Below, piece by piece: positions 11,447 through 21,510 of a stretch of 64,000 nt of DNA (its first letter is position 1; every line of letters begins with the position of its first letter). The DNA is from Rutstroemia sp. NJR-2017a BVV2 (Eukaryota > Ascomycota > Leotiomycetes > Helotiales > Rutstroemiaceae). The translations under genes were made by a program, and so were the position numbers. A model generated the notes under the pieces. The model did no database searches, was not told the origin of the DNA, and saw nothing but the letters and a program-made list of their open reading frames with translations. Location of the stretch: NCBI GenBank assembly GCA_002946415.1, contig NJPS01000012.1, positions 310,001 to 374,000 on the forward strand. Reading direction: 5' to 3'.

Positions 11447-13012
11447 TTATGGATGTACAAGCAACCCTTCCGCAACCTTCGGCCGTATCTCTACCAACGC
11501 CATCCATAAATCTACATGTTGGCTTTTAAGAGTCTGCGGCTCCCTCGCCATCAACACGAAAGTTGTCACCGTTGCACCCTTAAAAGGTGCCATAACCGTC
11601 CTAGCAATCTGCATACCCGCCAAAAAAGAAATAGCAGTAACAGCATCGGCCGTCAGCACATCATTTGTATCTTTAATTGGCCCGGGAAGAATAGTCAAAA
11701 TCAGGTACATCGTGACCGCGCAAGTGCCTCCGATGGCAAGTGGAATATAGTCGAATATTTTCATGATGGCGGACTCATCCGCTAGGGCCTGAAGACCTCG
11801 AATGAACATGAATGAACCGCCTCTTGTCATCGCGTTGTAGTAATCCAGTTGGTCGAACTCCATCAGAGCGAATGCCCAGTCGTTGAACACCATTTGAACA
11901 GTGGCCGGTGTGGGAGCGAGATATAGAAGGAGCGCGAGGAGTAATGGTGAGACGGATGTTTGTAGAGTGCTGGTGTTGCCAGAGTTACCGGCGAATTGGA
12001 TTTGCATGACGGCTATGCTAAGATCGCGGAGAATCCATGCAAGTGACAACATCAACGAACCGAGAGAGATGCTACCGAGCCTGAAACGGAAAGTCTGTCG
12101 GATGGAGTGCGATAGAAGATAGTTGTCCTGGCTGTCCTGGGCGCTGAAAAACCAACCTCGAACAGCACCTGACACAAGAGACTGAGCCAGAACAGAAATA
12201 GTCTGTGTAATCCAGTACACAAGCAAGCACAGGAAAAATATAACACCAAGCAGCAAACCAACCCAGCGTGATTTAGTCGTGCTACACGCAGGATCCATCG
12301 TCTGCCAAAAACTGCGCATACGTCCCAGAATACACAAAAACGAAAAGTACATAGCCAAAGTTGCCAGACCAGCAGCCGCCGAGACCAGGAAAATGCCGCT
12401 ATAGGCCACCGAAGTACCCCAGATTGCCTGAGCAACAATGAGGCCGGATATCTTCGAGCTTTCTTTCCAGGTAAAGAAACACAGAAGGGAAGCCACGCTG
12501 AAGAACGATGCCAGCATCCCCGCTTGCCAGTTCCCGAAATAAAACAAACACAGAGCCGCGCCTGCGGCGACCGAACCTCCGATAGTGGCTGTCCAGCGCG
12601 CGAAGTTCCTTTTCACGGCGAAGAGCAGCGCGATGTACATCCAGGAGAGAACCAAAGCCAAGGAAAGGATCGGGATTATGAGAAGTGCTTCGTGTCGGAA
12701 GAGGCTGGGAGATTTGCGGAGATCGGATAGCGTGGATGGACCGAATCCGCAGTCTAGATCGTTGGGATGGGCATCGATGTATGAGAGGAAGTCTGCGGCT
12801 TTCAGGGCGGAGAGAATGGAGAAGGCGAGGCCGAAGCCGAAGAGGCAGAGGATGCCGAATGCGAGGAGGAGGGCGGCCCATAGGTCGTCGATTTGGAGAT
12901 GGTTCTTGGCTTGGAGGACTTTTTCGGAGAGCTCGATTGGGATTGGTGTGGGGGTGGTGGGAGCGGGGATGGAAAGAAGAGAGGATGGAGTGGTGCGGCG
13001 GCGGAGAGACAT
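11447..13012 (-). CDS. Choline-transporter-like (CTL/PNS1 family) membrane protein
   Basis: Single-exon ORF of 521 residues from ATG 13012 (MSLRRRTTPSSLL). An in-frame GTG further upstream is not used because a eukaryotic gene should start at ATG. About ten to eleven hydrophobic helices follow a short cytosolic Pro-rich N-terminus. The region around residues 285-345 (QTISVLAQSLVSGAVRGWFF; SIRQTFRFRLGSISLGSLML) matches the CTL core, where a helix ends in a WYF-like motif and is followed by a Phe-Gly-Ser-Ile-x-x-Gly-Ser segment. FNDWAFALMEFDQLDYY resembles the later FNxWAYVxxGIYGYSY block. Yeast Pns1 is a plasma-membrane member whose deletion has no clear effect on choline uptake, so substrate is uncertain. 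The sequence is diverged from canonical Pns1. Its 3' end faces the 3' end of the folate gene (about 250 bp, convergent). Confidence 0.7.
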   Translation of the reverse strand: MSLRRRTTPSSLLSIPAPTTPTPIPIELSEKVLQAKNHLQIDDLWAALLLAFGILCLFGFGLAFSILSALKAADFLSYIDAHPNDLDCGFGPSTLSDLRKSPSLFRHEALLIIPILSLALVLSWMYIALLFAVKRNFARWTATIGGSVAAGAALCLFYFGNWQAGMLASFFSVASLLCFFTWKESSKISGLIVAQAIWGTSVAYSGIFLVSAAAGLATLAMYFSFLCILGRMRSFWQTMDPACSTTKSRWVGLLLGVIFFLCLLVYWITQTISVLAQSLVSGAVRGWFFSAQDSQDNYLLSHSIRQTFRFRLGSISLGSLMLSLAWILRDLSIAVMQIQFAGNSGNTSTLQTSVSPLLLALLLYLAPTPATVQMVFNDWAFALMEFDQLDYYNAMTRGGSFMFIRGLQALADESAIMKIFDYIPLAIGGTCAVTMYLILTILPGPIKDTNDVLTADAVTAISFLAGMQIARTVMAPFKGATVTTFVLMAREPQTLKSQHVDLWMALVEIRPKVAEGLLVHP

Positions 13013-15266
13013 TGATGAGGTTTTAATCGTGGGCACTCAGGGCTGCTGCTTGAGATTTGAGTGAGGTTGAAGAAGATTGATTGGTCTGAAAATATCGGGG
13101 GCAAGAAGAAGGTAGAATGAATGATTCATAGGAATTACAACTTCCATAATGGGAAGCTTTGGTGGAGGGCAAACGTGACAGTTTGTTTGCGCTGAGAAGG
13201 CACAATGGAGATACAGATCGCTACTACCTAGTTTGTCATTTTAGAATAATCCCAACTACGATGACTCTTTTCATTCCTCTCGTGATTCATCCGTGGGTTA
13301 TTTTCCTGTTGTTTGTGTGTCACAGATATAATTCATGCAAGGCCGGTGTCCATTTCGAGGTATTTCCACAATGGATACTAATAAACATCTGGGCGTGACG
13401 GACTCTAGAATCGATCGTGGGATTTTCGAATGCCAGCGACACGAGGAAATCTCATTTGAGTGACACTGATCGAGTTCCGTGATAAAAATTATGTTAAGAG
13501 AGCGAACTGCTACACCTCCTGTTAACGTTAATTCGTTGAGCATCGATTAACCTTGTCTATGATATGCGGTTGGGAAGGAAGCAGAGGACAATCCAACTTG
13601 GATATATCATATATCCACAAACTCGATCGATTGCCAGAACGGATCTTTACAACATTATATCGATGCAGATGAAATATGATATATGATCTAGAGATTAATG
13701 AAAGAGGGAGTTGCGCCAGTCTCGTAGAACGTCCGTGACAATCTTCATTGATACGACCTCACGAACTACTTCCTCACTACAATACGATATTCCATCGCTC
13801 TCACTCAGCAGATTACACATATGTCGCAAAGAATCATATGATTGTGTTGGTTTGGTTAGGGCTACACTTCGACCTCAATTCCTTTATGCCGGATGATTAA
13901 AATAAGTGATTTGTACCGCAGTTATTTTACTCCATATATGGAATCAAAGGCCTTTTTGAGTGACTAATCGTCCCATTAACTGCACATATCTGACCCAGAA
14001 TTACATGAAGATATCACCCAAACCCAGTTTCAGTCAATTGACTATCATCTAAAAGAATATTTCTGTGGTGGGCCAAGTTGTTTGTCACACCAGGATCCGA
14101 CCAAGTCCACAACACTTCATGTAGTTATATCTCGAACCACCGACTTGGAAGTTAGTATAAGAATGTAATATATATGAATGCGCTGAGTTGACGGCTAATT
14201 AGGAGCAGTTTCTCTATCTCCACGTCAAGCAAGATATACATACCCTTCGAGAAAGCGTCAGGACGAACAATACCGTCACGATTATTGCTCTACACCATGT
14301 CGTTATTCCAAAGGTTCTGAGCTCTTAATGCAAGCATATATAAAGAGCACCATTGATAACCAAGAATTCTACAAGCGATTATTTCCCATACAAGGCATTT
14401 GGGGCGTATCTGCAACTTGGCTTGGTAGGCGCGGAGTTACGGATGAGGGAAAATCAAGCAATGATTAGGAGTAGCATTTTCCTAGACACAATGCTGAAGA
14501 GGAATGACGGGTCATATATCTTATGTCGACTCATGAATAGATGATCCTCGCCATCTTCTACTCATAAATGCCGAAAGAGGGGCGTGAGTGAAAGATTTTC
14601 CTATATTGCAGGTGCTAAAACGAAGATACCAGACTTCCGGCGACCGCTTCTATGCACCTTGTCGCTCTGTTCAAGCTACCGGGCATTCGTAATCTGGAGG
14701 ACATGCATTGGAAATAGAGCAGTTGCGTCCGCTATGGATCGAACTATATTTCCATCGAGAAGACTTCTGCTCCAGAGAAAAATTGAAGCCATGAAGCAAA
14801 CATTCAGAAGGGAAGTGCCTACAACGTCCTCTTACTCTATTCCATCAGTGTCTCCAATGGCAATGACAAAGACGTACATGTCCGCAAGAAGCGCGTCATG
14901 TCACAAGAACTTTCCCGCCAGAGCTTCTGTGGCGTGCAACTGCAAATCTTGTGCACAAACCAAGAATGGGTATACTGGTAGAGGAGGGTTTGGGCTAGAT
15001 CAACCGCTATGATTGTATCAGGGAATGCTCAGCGAATCAATGAACAAGTCGAACAAAGGGTCGTCAAACAGTATCGTAATCTAACGAGCATTTGAAAATA
15101 AGTAGTAGCTAACACAATATGATATGAACATCCTCTCCCATTACTATGAGGATTATCTTTTCCACCCGTTGTCGAGTTTGCTCTTGCACTACAATCTTTA
15201 TCTCCTAAACGCCCAAACTCCTCCCACTCCCTCTTTATGCCCCTCCATGCCCAAACCGCAACGAGT
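13013..15266. other. Intergenic, no supported gene
   Basis: About 2.25 kb of moderately AT-rich sequence with only short ORFs. The longest (plus 14584-15012, 142 codons, non-standard or unclear start) has no motif. On the opposite strand of the same piece a hydrophobic stretch is interrupted by stops, which could be a decayed gene. This is not strong enough to call. Confidence 0.45.
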
Positions 15267-16945
15267 TTAACCATTCAAATAACTTCTGATGGCACTTTGA
15301 AGTTTGGTAGCACCCTCGCCAAGAACTTGAGTCAAGTTGTCCAAATCATCCCCAGCAGTCACACCGAATTTTCTTACGAAATCCTTGGCTGCAGTTTCGA
15401 GATCGCCGTAGTCCTCGCCGCGTTCCTCCTCAGGCCTGCCGAAATAGGCATTTGATGAGATTGCCGTCGCACCCTCGAAACCTTGCAAGCGCGTCTTGGC
15501 TTCCGATTGGGAGTTTGGTTCATATTGACCCTTTCCGAAAAATTCATCCGATGAGATACCCTTTTGGTTGCCGAATTTTTGACGTGCGTACTTCTCATCG
15601 TCATCTACGACATTGTTAGCACAGTATCCAATAATAAGAGCTGGGTTTGTCCTACCATCTTGTGAGGCCTTTATTGGACCAACAGAGCCAAAGCCACCCA
15701 TCTTCTTAGCGGCAGGAGCAGATTTTGCACCTCCCACTTGTCCGAATCCTAGCCTGCCAATGCCCATTCCCAATCGCTCAATTTCGCCATTGGAGTGTTC
15801 CCTGTTGTGGCCTGAGCCATAACCTGCTCGTCCAGAACTTGCTGAAGTAGGTGCCGCGATGCTTGACGAGTCGGTGGTTTTGGTACTGGTAGATTTCTTG
15901 GTAGCTGCTTCTTCGGCTTCTGGGTCATAGCCCAATTTCTCAATTCTTTCGGCTTCTTCCTTTGCTTTGCGCTCTGCTGCATCAAAATCGATCACATCAC
16001 CAGTAACCTTCTTTGCGCCCAGTTTAGTCTTTTTAGTTCCGAGGATGTTTGCCTTTCGCGGTCCGGCACCGGTAGTTGCAGTCTTTCGTAATGTTGCCGA
16101 CGAGGTTGTACGGCTAGCTGCAGGGGCTGCTGAACCTTCGGTATTTGACAAGGGCGAAGCTGTTCTTGCAATACCATTGCCTGCGGCATTGGCGCCAGCG
16201 TTTAGGAATGGCGATGGGGTTCGGCCAACGACGGGAGGTGTAGCAGTTCGGGAAACTGGAGGAGTAGGGCGCTTGATCGATGGCTTATCCCAAGAAGAGA
16301 AGAAGTCATCCTCGGGCTCGCCAGCCGGTGTAGAGCTACCGTCGGCAGCATCAGCGCTCGCAGCATCCGTAATGACAACTTCGGTAGGATATCTAAGAAT
16401 TCGTAAGTAAAGGATCAGAAACCGGCAGGCAAGATTTCGTACTCAGCAGCATCCTTCGCGGCGCGCCTCTTTAATTCCTCCTTGTATTTTGTGGCTGCAT
16501 TTGATTGGTATTTTGTCTTTGGGTCCTTGCTGTTCAATGCAGCAGTTCCTCCGTTCGATTGGAAGTACTTCGTGGCTGACTCGTTGCCTCCGACTTTCAT
16601 AATTCGCAATTGATCCCACTGCCATTCTGCATCTTGTCTTAGCGTGACCCATTGATTGCATGCTTGTGGATATACATACGGTCAAGATTCGTTGATCGGA
16701 CGAAGGAGATATGAACACCTAAGTTGCGGTGATTCGAGGAGCAATCAAGGCAAACATAGATTCCGAATGGTACAGATGTCCATGTTGGATTCTTTGCCCC
16801 GCAGTCAAAACATATCTGTGTAGCGACGCATATCAGCATGTGAAGAAAAGAGTAGCAGGTCTTTATCGCGCACCCTGTTTGCTGGCTTTGTCTTCAACTT
16901 CTCGAAGATCTTCTGCGACTCGACTTTGGAAGCAAGGGCAGCCAT
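15267..16945 (-). CDS. GLO3: ADP-ribosylation factor GTPase-activating protein (ArfGAP2/3 type)
   Basis: Stimulates GTP hydrolysis by Arf1 on COPI coats in Golgi-to-ER transport. Five exons (16874-16945, 16680-16815, 16443-16626, 15656-16392, 15267-15604) join in phase to 488 residues. The ArfGAP zinc finger is complete: CFDC, 16 residues, CLDC, followed by [16 protein letters not shown] with the arginine finger. It is followed by [20 protein letters not shown]. The middle is Ala/Ser/Pro-rich and basic (coatomer- and cargo-binding region). Two Glo3-motif repeats near the end, [11 protein letters not shown] and [11 protein letters not shown], distinguish Glo3 from Gcs1. The final helix is [20 protein letters not shown]. 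The exon 1 donor is GTGCGC, weaker than the others. The last intron (15605-15655) is 51 nt and free of stops, so retention would add 17 residues in frame. Divergent from TIM21. Confidence 0.95.
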
Positions 16946-17326
16946 TCTGATAGCTGGTGAGCGTTGAACTGTGTGAATATAACAGACGATGCAAATAGAA
17001 GAGATTGTAGTAAGTGAGGTGCTAGGATCCCCCTTTTTCGGTCGAGATGTTGAGATTTGGGGATTTGGGAATTTAAATTGTGTTCTTCGAGGGGACCGGC
17101 CAGATTGCCCATGATGCATGCACTAAGGCCGAACCACTAAGCTTAATTTAGTACAAGCGGCATTTGGATCGAAGATAATCTCGTGCTTCCCCCACAATAC
17201 GAATAGCTTAATGGCTTTTGGAGCTTCCATAAGCTTTGTAAAGGCAAACAAGCAAAACCTGGACGACTTCAATTGGCGATAAGCAGGTACCTGGGAACTT
17301 GGTACCTTATTCATTCGCAGTCGAAT
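16946..17326. promoter_or_regulatory. Shared divergent promoter region (GLO3 / TIM21)
   Basis: The 381-bp gap between divergent start codons carries both promoters. It is too short for another gene. No specific binding site was recognised. Confidence 0.5.
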
Positions 17327-18150
17327 ATGCTCCCAGCAACCCGAGCAACATGTCTGTTCAGCCTACCCTCAACTATCCGACCAATTCTTGCGACTAGACT
17401 TTATGCGACACACACAGGACTCGGCACTACCAGCTCCCCTTCGCAACCAAGAAGGAAGGCCGTAACGACGTTCAATGATGATGGCAGAGTAGCTTGGAAG
17501 GACTTGTCTTCACGAGAAAGAGTTGCGAGGACGACGCAGCAAACATTCAACCTAGGGACGGTGCTGGTAGGCGCAATATTGACGGTACGCACTCTTGCGA
17601 AAATGTCGCATTGGAAGCCTTTCACTTTTACTTTCGCAACACGTGCCCATACTGATATTAGCTCACAGGGAGGGGTTATCTATCTCCTTTATACAGAAGT
17701 ATTTTCTCCCGAAAGTAAGATTAGTTATTTCAACAGAGCAGCAGACCAAGTCAAGAACGATCCCCGATGCACGGAGATATTAGGAAACAGCAAAAAGATA
17801 CGGGCATATGGCGAACCCACGTCGAATAAGTGGGCAAGAGCTGGACCCATCGCGTATGTTCCGAAGGTACATATACAATTTGTCGGTGCTGATATTGCGG
17901 CAGATCGAATATCACAAAAGACAAACGCGGGGTAGAACACTTGGTCATGCATTTCAATGTTGAGGGGCCATTGAACAAAGGCGTGGTGAATCTCCACATG
18001 GTGAAACATCCATCGGACAGCGAGTTTTTCTACAGATATCTATTCCTTGATGTAAAGGGACACTCGAGGATATACCTCGAGAATGCGGATGCTAGTGCAG
18101 ACAGTCCGGGGAAGAACAAAAGCAAGTTGTTCGGAATTAGTTGGAGATGA
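17327..18150 (+). CDS. TIM21: Mitochondrial import inner membrane translocase subunit Tim21
   Basis: Part of the TIM23 complex. It touches Tom22 with its intermembrane-space domain and couples the translocase to respiratory complexes. Exons 17327-17584, 17669-17853 and 17904-18150 join in phase to 229 residues. The start is ATG 17327 (MLPATRATCLF). Residues 1-45 are a basic, Ser/Thr-rich presequence. One membrane helix lies at about 73-97 (TFNLGTVLVGAILT continuing GGVIYLLYTEVF). The rest is the conserved binding domain: FNRAADQVKNDPRC, KIRAYGEP, NKWARAGPIA, VMHFNVEGPLNKGVV, YRYLFLDVKGHSRIYLENAD, KLFGISW. The length is typical. The 3' end points toward the GPI-protein gene 3' end (convergent, about 320 bp apart). 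Confidence 0.95.
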
Positions 18151-18470
18151 TCAGCTCCTAGTCTCAGGTATGTGTGACGGCATCTAAGACCGAGCCGTTA
18201 CGCTTGTCCAAAAACAAGAAAGTCTCGGATTGCGTATTTATAGTAGTACGGAATGAATGATACCATTTCTATTTGGAACATTTGCGATCGCACAAAAACA
18301 ATTTCCACACGCCTAACCAAGGACTAGTTTCAATGTGCCAGCATCAACCATTGTCTCGAACGCCTGCCCCATCTCTCCCACGCATACCTGAACCTTGTAA
18401 CACCTTTCCCTACTGCTCCCTAACTCCTTTCTACGAAAAATGAAAAAAATGAAAAAGGAAGAGCAAAAGA

Positions 18471-21400
18471 TCACAAAATAACCAAAACAGCGAACAACGC
18501 AAGAACAAACAACCCCGCAGTAGCCCTTACAGAAGCAGCACCAGACCTCTTCACTACATCTCTCTCCTCAATCACCGTCCCATACCTACCCGGTTTCGGC
18601 CCATACGGGCCAGCACTTGCACTCGCCGACGTCCCTCCACTGACAAAGCTGCTGCTCGTCCCAACACCCGTCCCTGTCCCTCCAATCTTTGTCACATACG
18701 GCGGTAAACCCGTCCCCGTTCCTACTCCTGTCCCCGTCCCCGTCCCTGTCCCCGTCCCCGTACCCACAATCGAAGTACTATTCGTAAAAGGATAAAACGG
18801 CCCAGCACCTCCACCACCAGGCGTAATCACCGCTCCCTTGCCCGAGAACGTGGACGTGATGGGTGCAGGAGGAGTCGTGATTACATCCCCGGGCACATAC
18901 CACGTACTACCGCTGATGACCTGCGGTGCAGTGGGTAAGTAGGCCGCAATATCGTTTATTCCTAGGGTGGTGTAAACCGTGATTGTCTGGATGCGTTCGA
19001 TGATAGGAGTTTTGACCGCGATGAATGGTGGTTCGTCGGTGATTGAAACAGGTGGAGGGTTTTCCGCCCCAAGAGCGGTTGTGGGTGGTATGGAAGAATC
19101 GATGGTGGAAAGAGTCGCAGAGGGGATAGCGGTGATGTCTATTGGTGACGTTCTATATGCTGCGGGGATGACGCTGGGAATTATGCTTTGATCGGTGGGT
19201 AGGATAGTTGTGAACTCTGAGTAGGTCTTGGTAAGGACAACGGCGGATAACTTGTCAGTTGGGCACCAAAGGGCTTCAGTTTCACAGCTGTAGATTGTGT
19301 ATGTGCTTGTAGAAACGATAGTGATTGTCCGTGAGTTGGTGGGGATGGATATTGATTCTGTCTCCAAATCTGAACCTGACTCGGTCTCAATGTCGGAGAT
19401 TGGCAAGGAAGTGATGGTTGTGTAGAGCTCGTCAGTGGCAGAACCGCTAATGGTAGGGAAGGGAGGTCCAGATGAAGTGGTGACAGTACTGTTTGGGTAA
19501 AGGACACCGGAAGTTGGAAGGGTGAAGATACCCCCTGTGGATCCTGTACCGGTTCCTGATATTCCGGAGCTATATGGATGTGGAGCGCTACCAGACGGCC
19601 TAACTGTCTTTGATTTTGACGGCAAAGAACTCGACGATGGTACTTTCACAATACCGGTCGATAGACTCAAGCCATATGTAGGGAATGGGCGAGTGCGAGT
19701 AGACTTTGAATGGGTGGTAGATAATTTACTTGAAGGCTTGCCAGTCCCGACTCCGGAACTATGTGGGTGCCCGGGAGCAGTCCCAGAGGGTATGATTGTA
19801 GAATTGGAAAAGTAGCCGCTGGAAGAAGGTACTTTGGTAACTCCGCCGACCGAGCCCACAGTTGACGGCCAATGACCATATGTGAACGTGTGTCCCGTGC
19901 CCGATATGGAACCGCTTGGTACAATAGTCCGCTTCGTTGTTGTACGACTTCCGCTGGAACGTGTGCTTTTAGTATGTGATCCAGTTTCGATTCCGGGGCC
20001 ACTGGGTTGCAGCGTATGAGTCACGGTATGACTACCGTACACCGAAGGGAATGGTGGAGCCGACGTGCTTTTGCTTGAACTTGGCAATTTGATATGTGAG
20101 CTCGGGGAGGATACTTTGATTGTCGAATGGGTAGTAGAAGGCTTTCGGCTCGTGATAGTTAGATGAGAACTTGTTGTTTTCTTCGAACTGCTAGTCTTGG
20201 ATTCAGATTCAGGTGGTGTTGGCGTGATCTTATGACTGGTGGTTGAAGGAGGCAGGCTCTTTAATGTTTTACTACTGATGAAACATGCCGAAGGAAGTGG
20301 CCGACTATATAGAGTTGCTGCAGAGGTAGGGCCTGCAGCCCATGTAGCGTAATTGATTTCCTTTACGGCTTCCGCATATACCGCTGCGACAACAAAAAAG
20401 TCTTCCTTGAACGCGAGTTCGCATGGCAATGTCGGCTGGTATGTAACGCAAGCTTTATATTGAGGCGCATCAATATATGCCCCAGCCTCGAATTTGAAGC
20501 CAAAGCCAAGTAATTCAGTGGAAATTCCAGCTTTCAATTTGAACCTGAGGGCAACCGTCACACAAGCTGCGCCAGATTTGAATTTTGCCGGTATAGCCTT
20601 GACTTTGATTCCTTTCCTGCAGGCAGTGATTAGTCACAGAGTAGCAGGGCTTGGTAAGGCAGCGTTGAAGAAATATTAAACACTTACAGATTTTCTTCCA
20701 CGAGCTCACCGTTGAGTGGGTTGAACACGAGAGACGATCCAGAAGGAAACTCGACTTCGAAGCCAGTTATGACATCAACTTGACCACTAACGGTAAAGAT
20801 TAAATCGACCGAGAAAAGTAGCCCAGCCTCCGCAGTATCGCCGATCTAGAGAATTTGTCTAGTTAGTCTTAATGTGTAGTCTTCAAGTTAGAAATTACTC
20901 ACATGCCCGCCCACAGGAGTGCTAGGTTCAAAGAGCGGAAACGTGTAGGTCCCCGATGCAGCAAACGCAACATCTACCTCGAAATGACCCGAGACATCCT
21001 CAAAGGTAATTTCGAGATTCAAGTCAAGTGCGTTCACTATGACTTCCTCTGGATGAGTTATAAGGCCCAAGGGGTCGTCTAAGAGTGATTCATCGGTATC
21101 GATACCCGTAGTTGTTATCACTGCTCTTCCTGTTGTGTAGCATTTCACACAGGTTGCTTTGAGCGTTTCGGATAATTTTGAAGAGCCACCGTCTGGCAGA
21201 ACTGCAGGGGGGGTTCCCTTTACACTCGTGCCACTAGGAGGCGTTAGGATATCGAAGAGGGTTCAGGAAGAAAGGCTTACACTTGAAATAGAACATCGTT
21301 TGGAGGTATAGTCACAGCCAAAGGAATCGTGCCAAGGTGAAGTGTTGGAATTTGTCGGTCTTGCAATGAAGACAAGACATCGACATTCGCACTACGAACT

Positions 21401-21510
21401 CTGGGAACTGCGAGTTCATTCACGAATCCATAAACCACAGGACCTGACGGTGAAGAAAAGACAGGAAGAGCCCCTACAACAAACAGGCTCGAAACGATTG
21501 ACCACCTCAT
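18471..21510 (-). CDS. Secreted GPI-anchored Ser/Thr-rich cell-wall protein
   Basis: About 940 residues. Exons: 21283-21510, a second ending at 20903 (its start lies at about 21193-21202), 20688-20845, and 18471-20616. The last two joins are phase-checked. The donor/acceptor pair of intron 1 is ambiguous. The N-terminus from ATG 21510 is a signal peptide (MRWSIVSSLFVVGALPVFSS). An N-terminal globular part follows, with a TCVKCYTTGRA motif and alternating beta-strand-like segments up to about residue 270. A very long Ser/Thr/Pro stalk follows, broken by a run of Gly-Thr pairs coded by 18700-18770. The end is a charged EERDVVKRSG followed by a hydrophobic tail of about 20 residues, the layout of a GPI-addition signal. 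The N-terminal part resembles uncharacterised fungal surface proteins. No catalytic motif is seen. A structural or adhesion role at the wall is inference. Confidence 0.8.
18700..18770 (-). repeat. Coding Gly-Thr minisatellite
   Basis: On the coding strand a hexanucleotide GGNACN-type repeat gives a run of Gly-Thr dipeptides with a few Gly-Val, in the stalk of the GPI-anchored protein. Such coding repeats change copy number easily and vary stalk length between isolates. Confidence 0.75.

Noticed and set aside
14584..15012. 142-codon plus-strand ORF
   Set aside because: Unclear start, no motif, basic and low in hydrophobic structure; likely chance. The reverse strand has interrupted hydrophobic stretches but too many stops.
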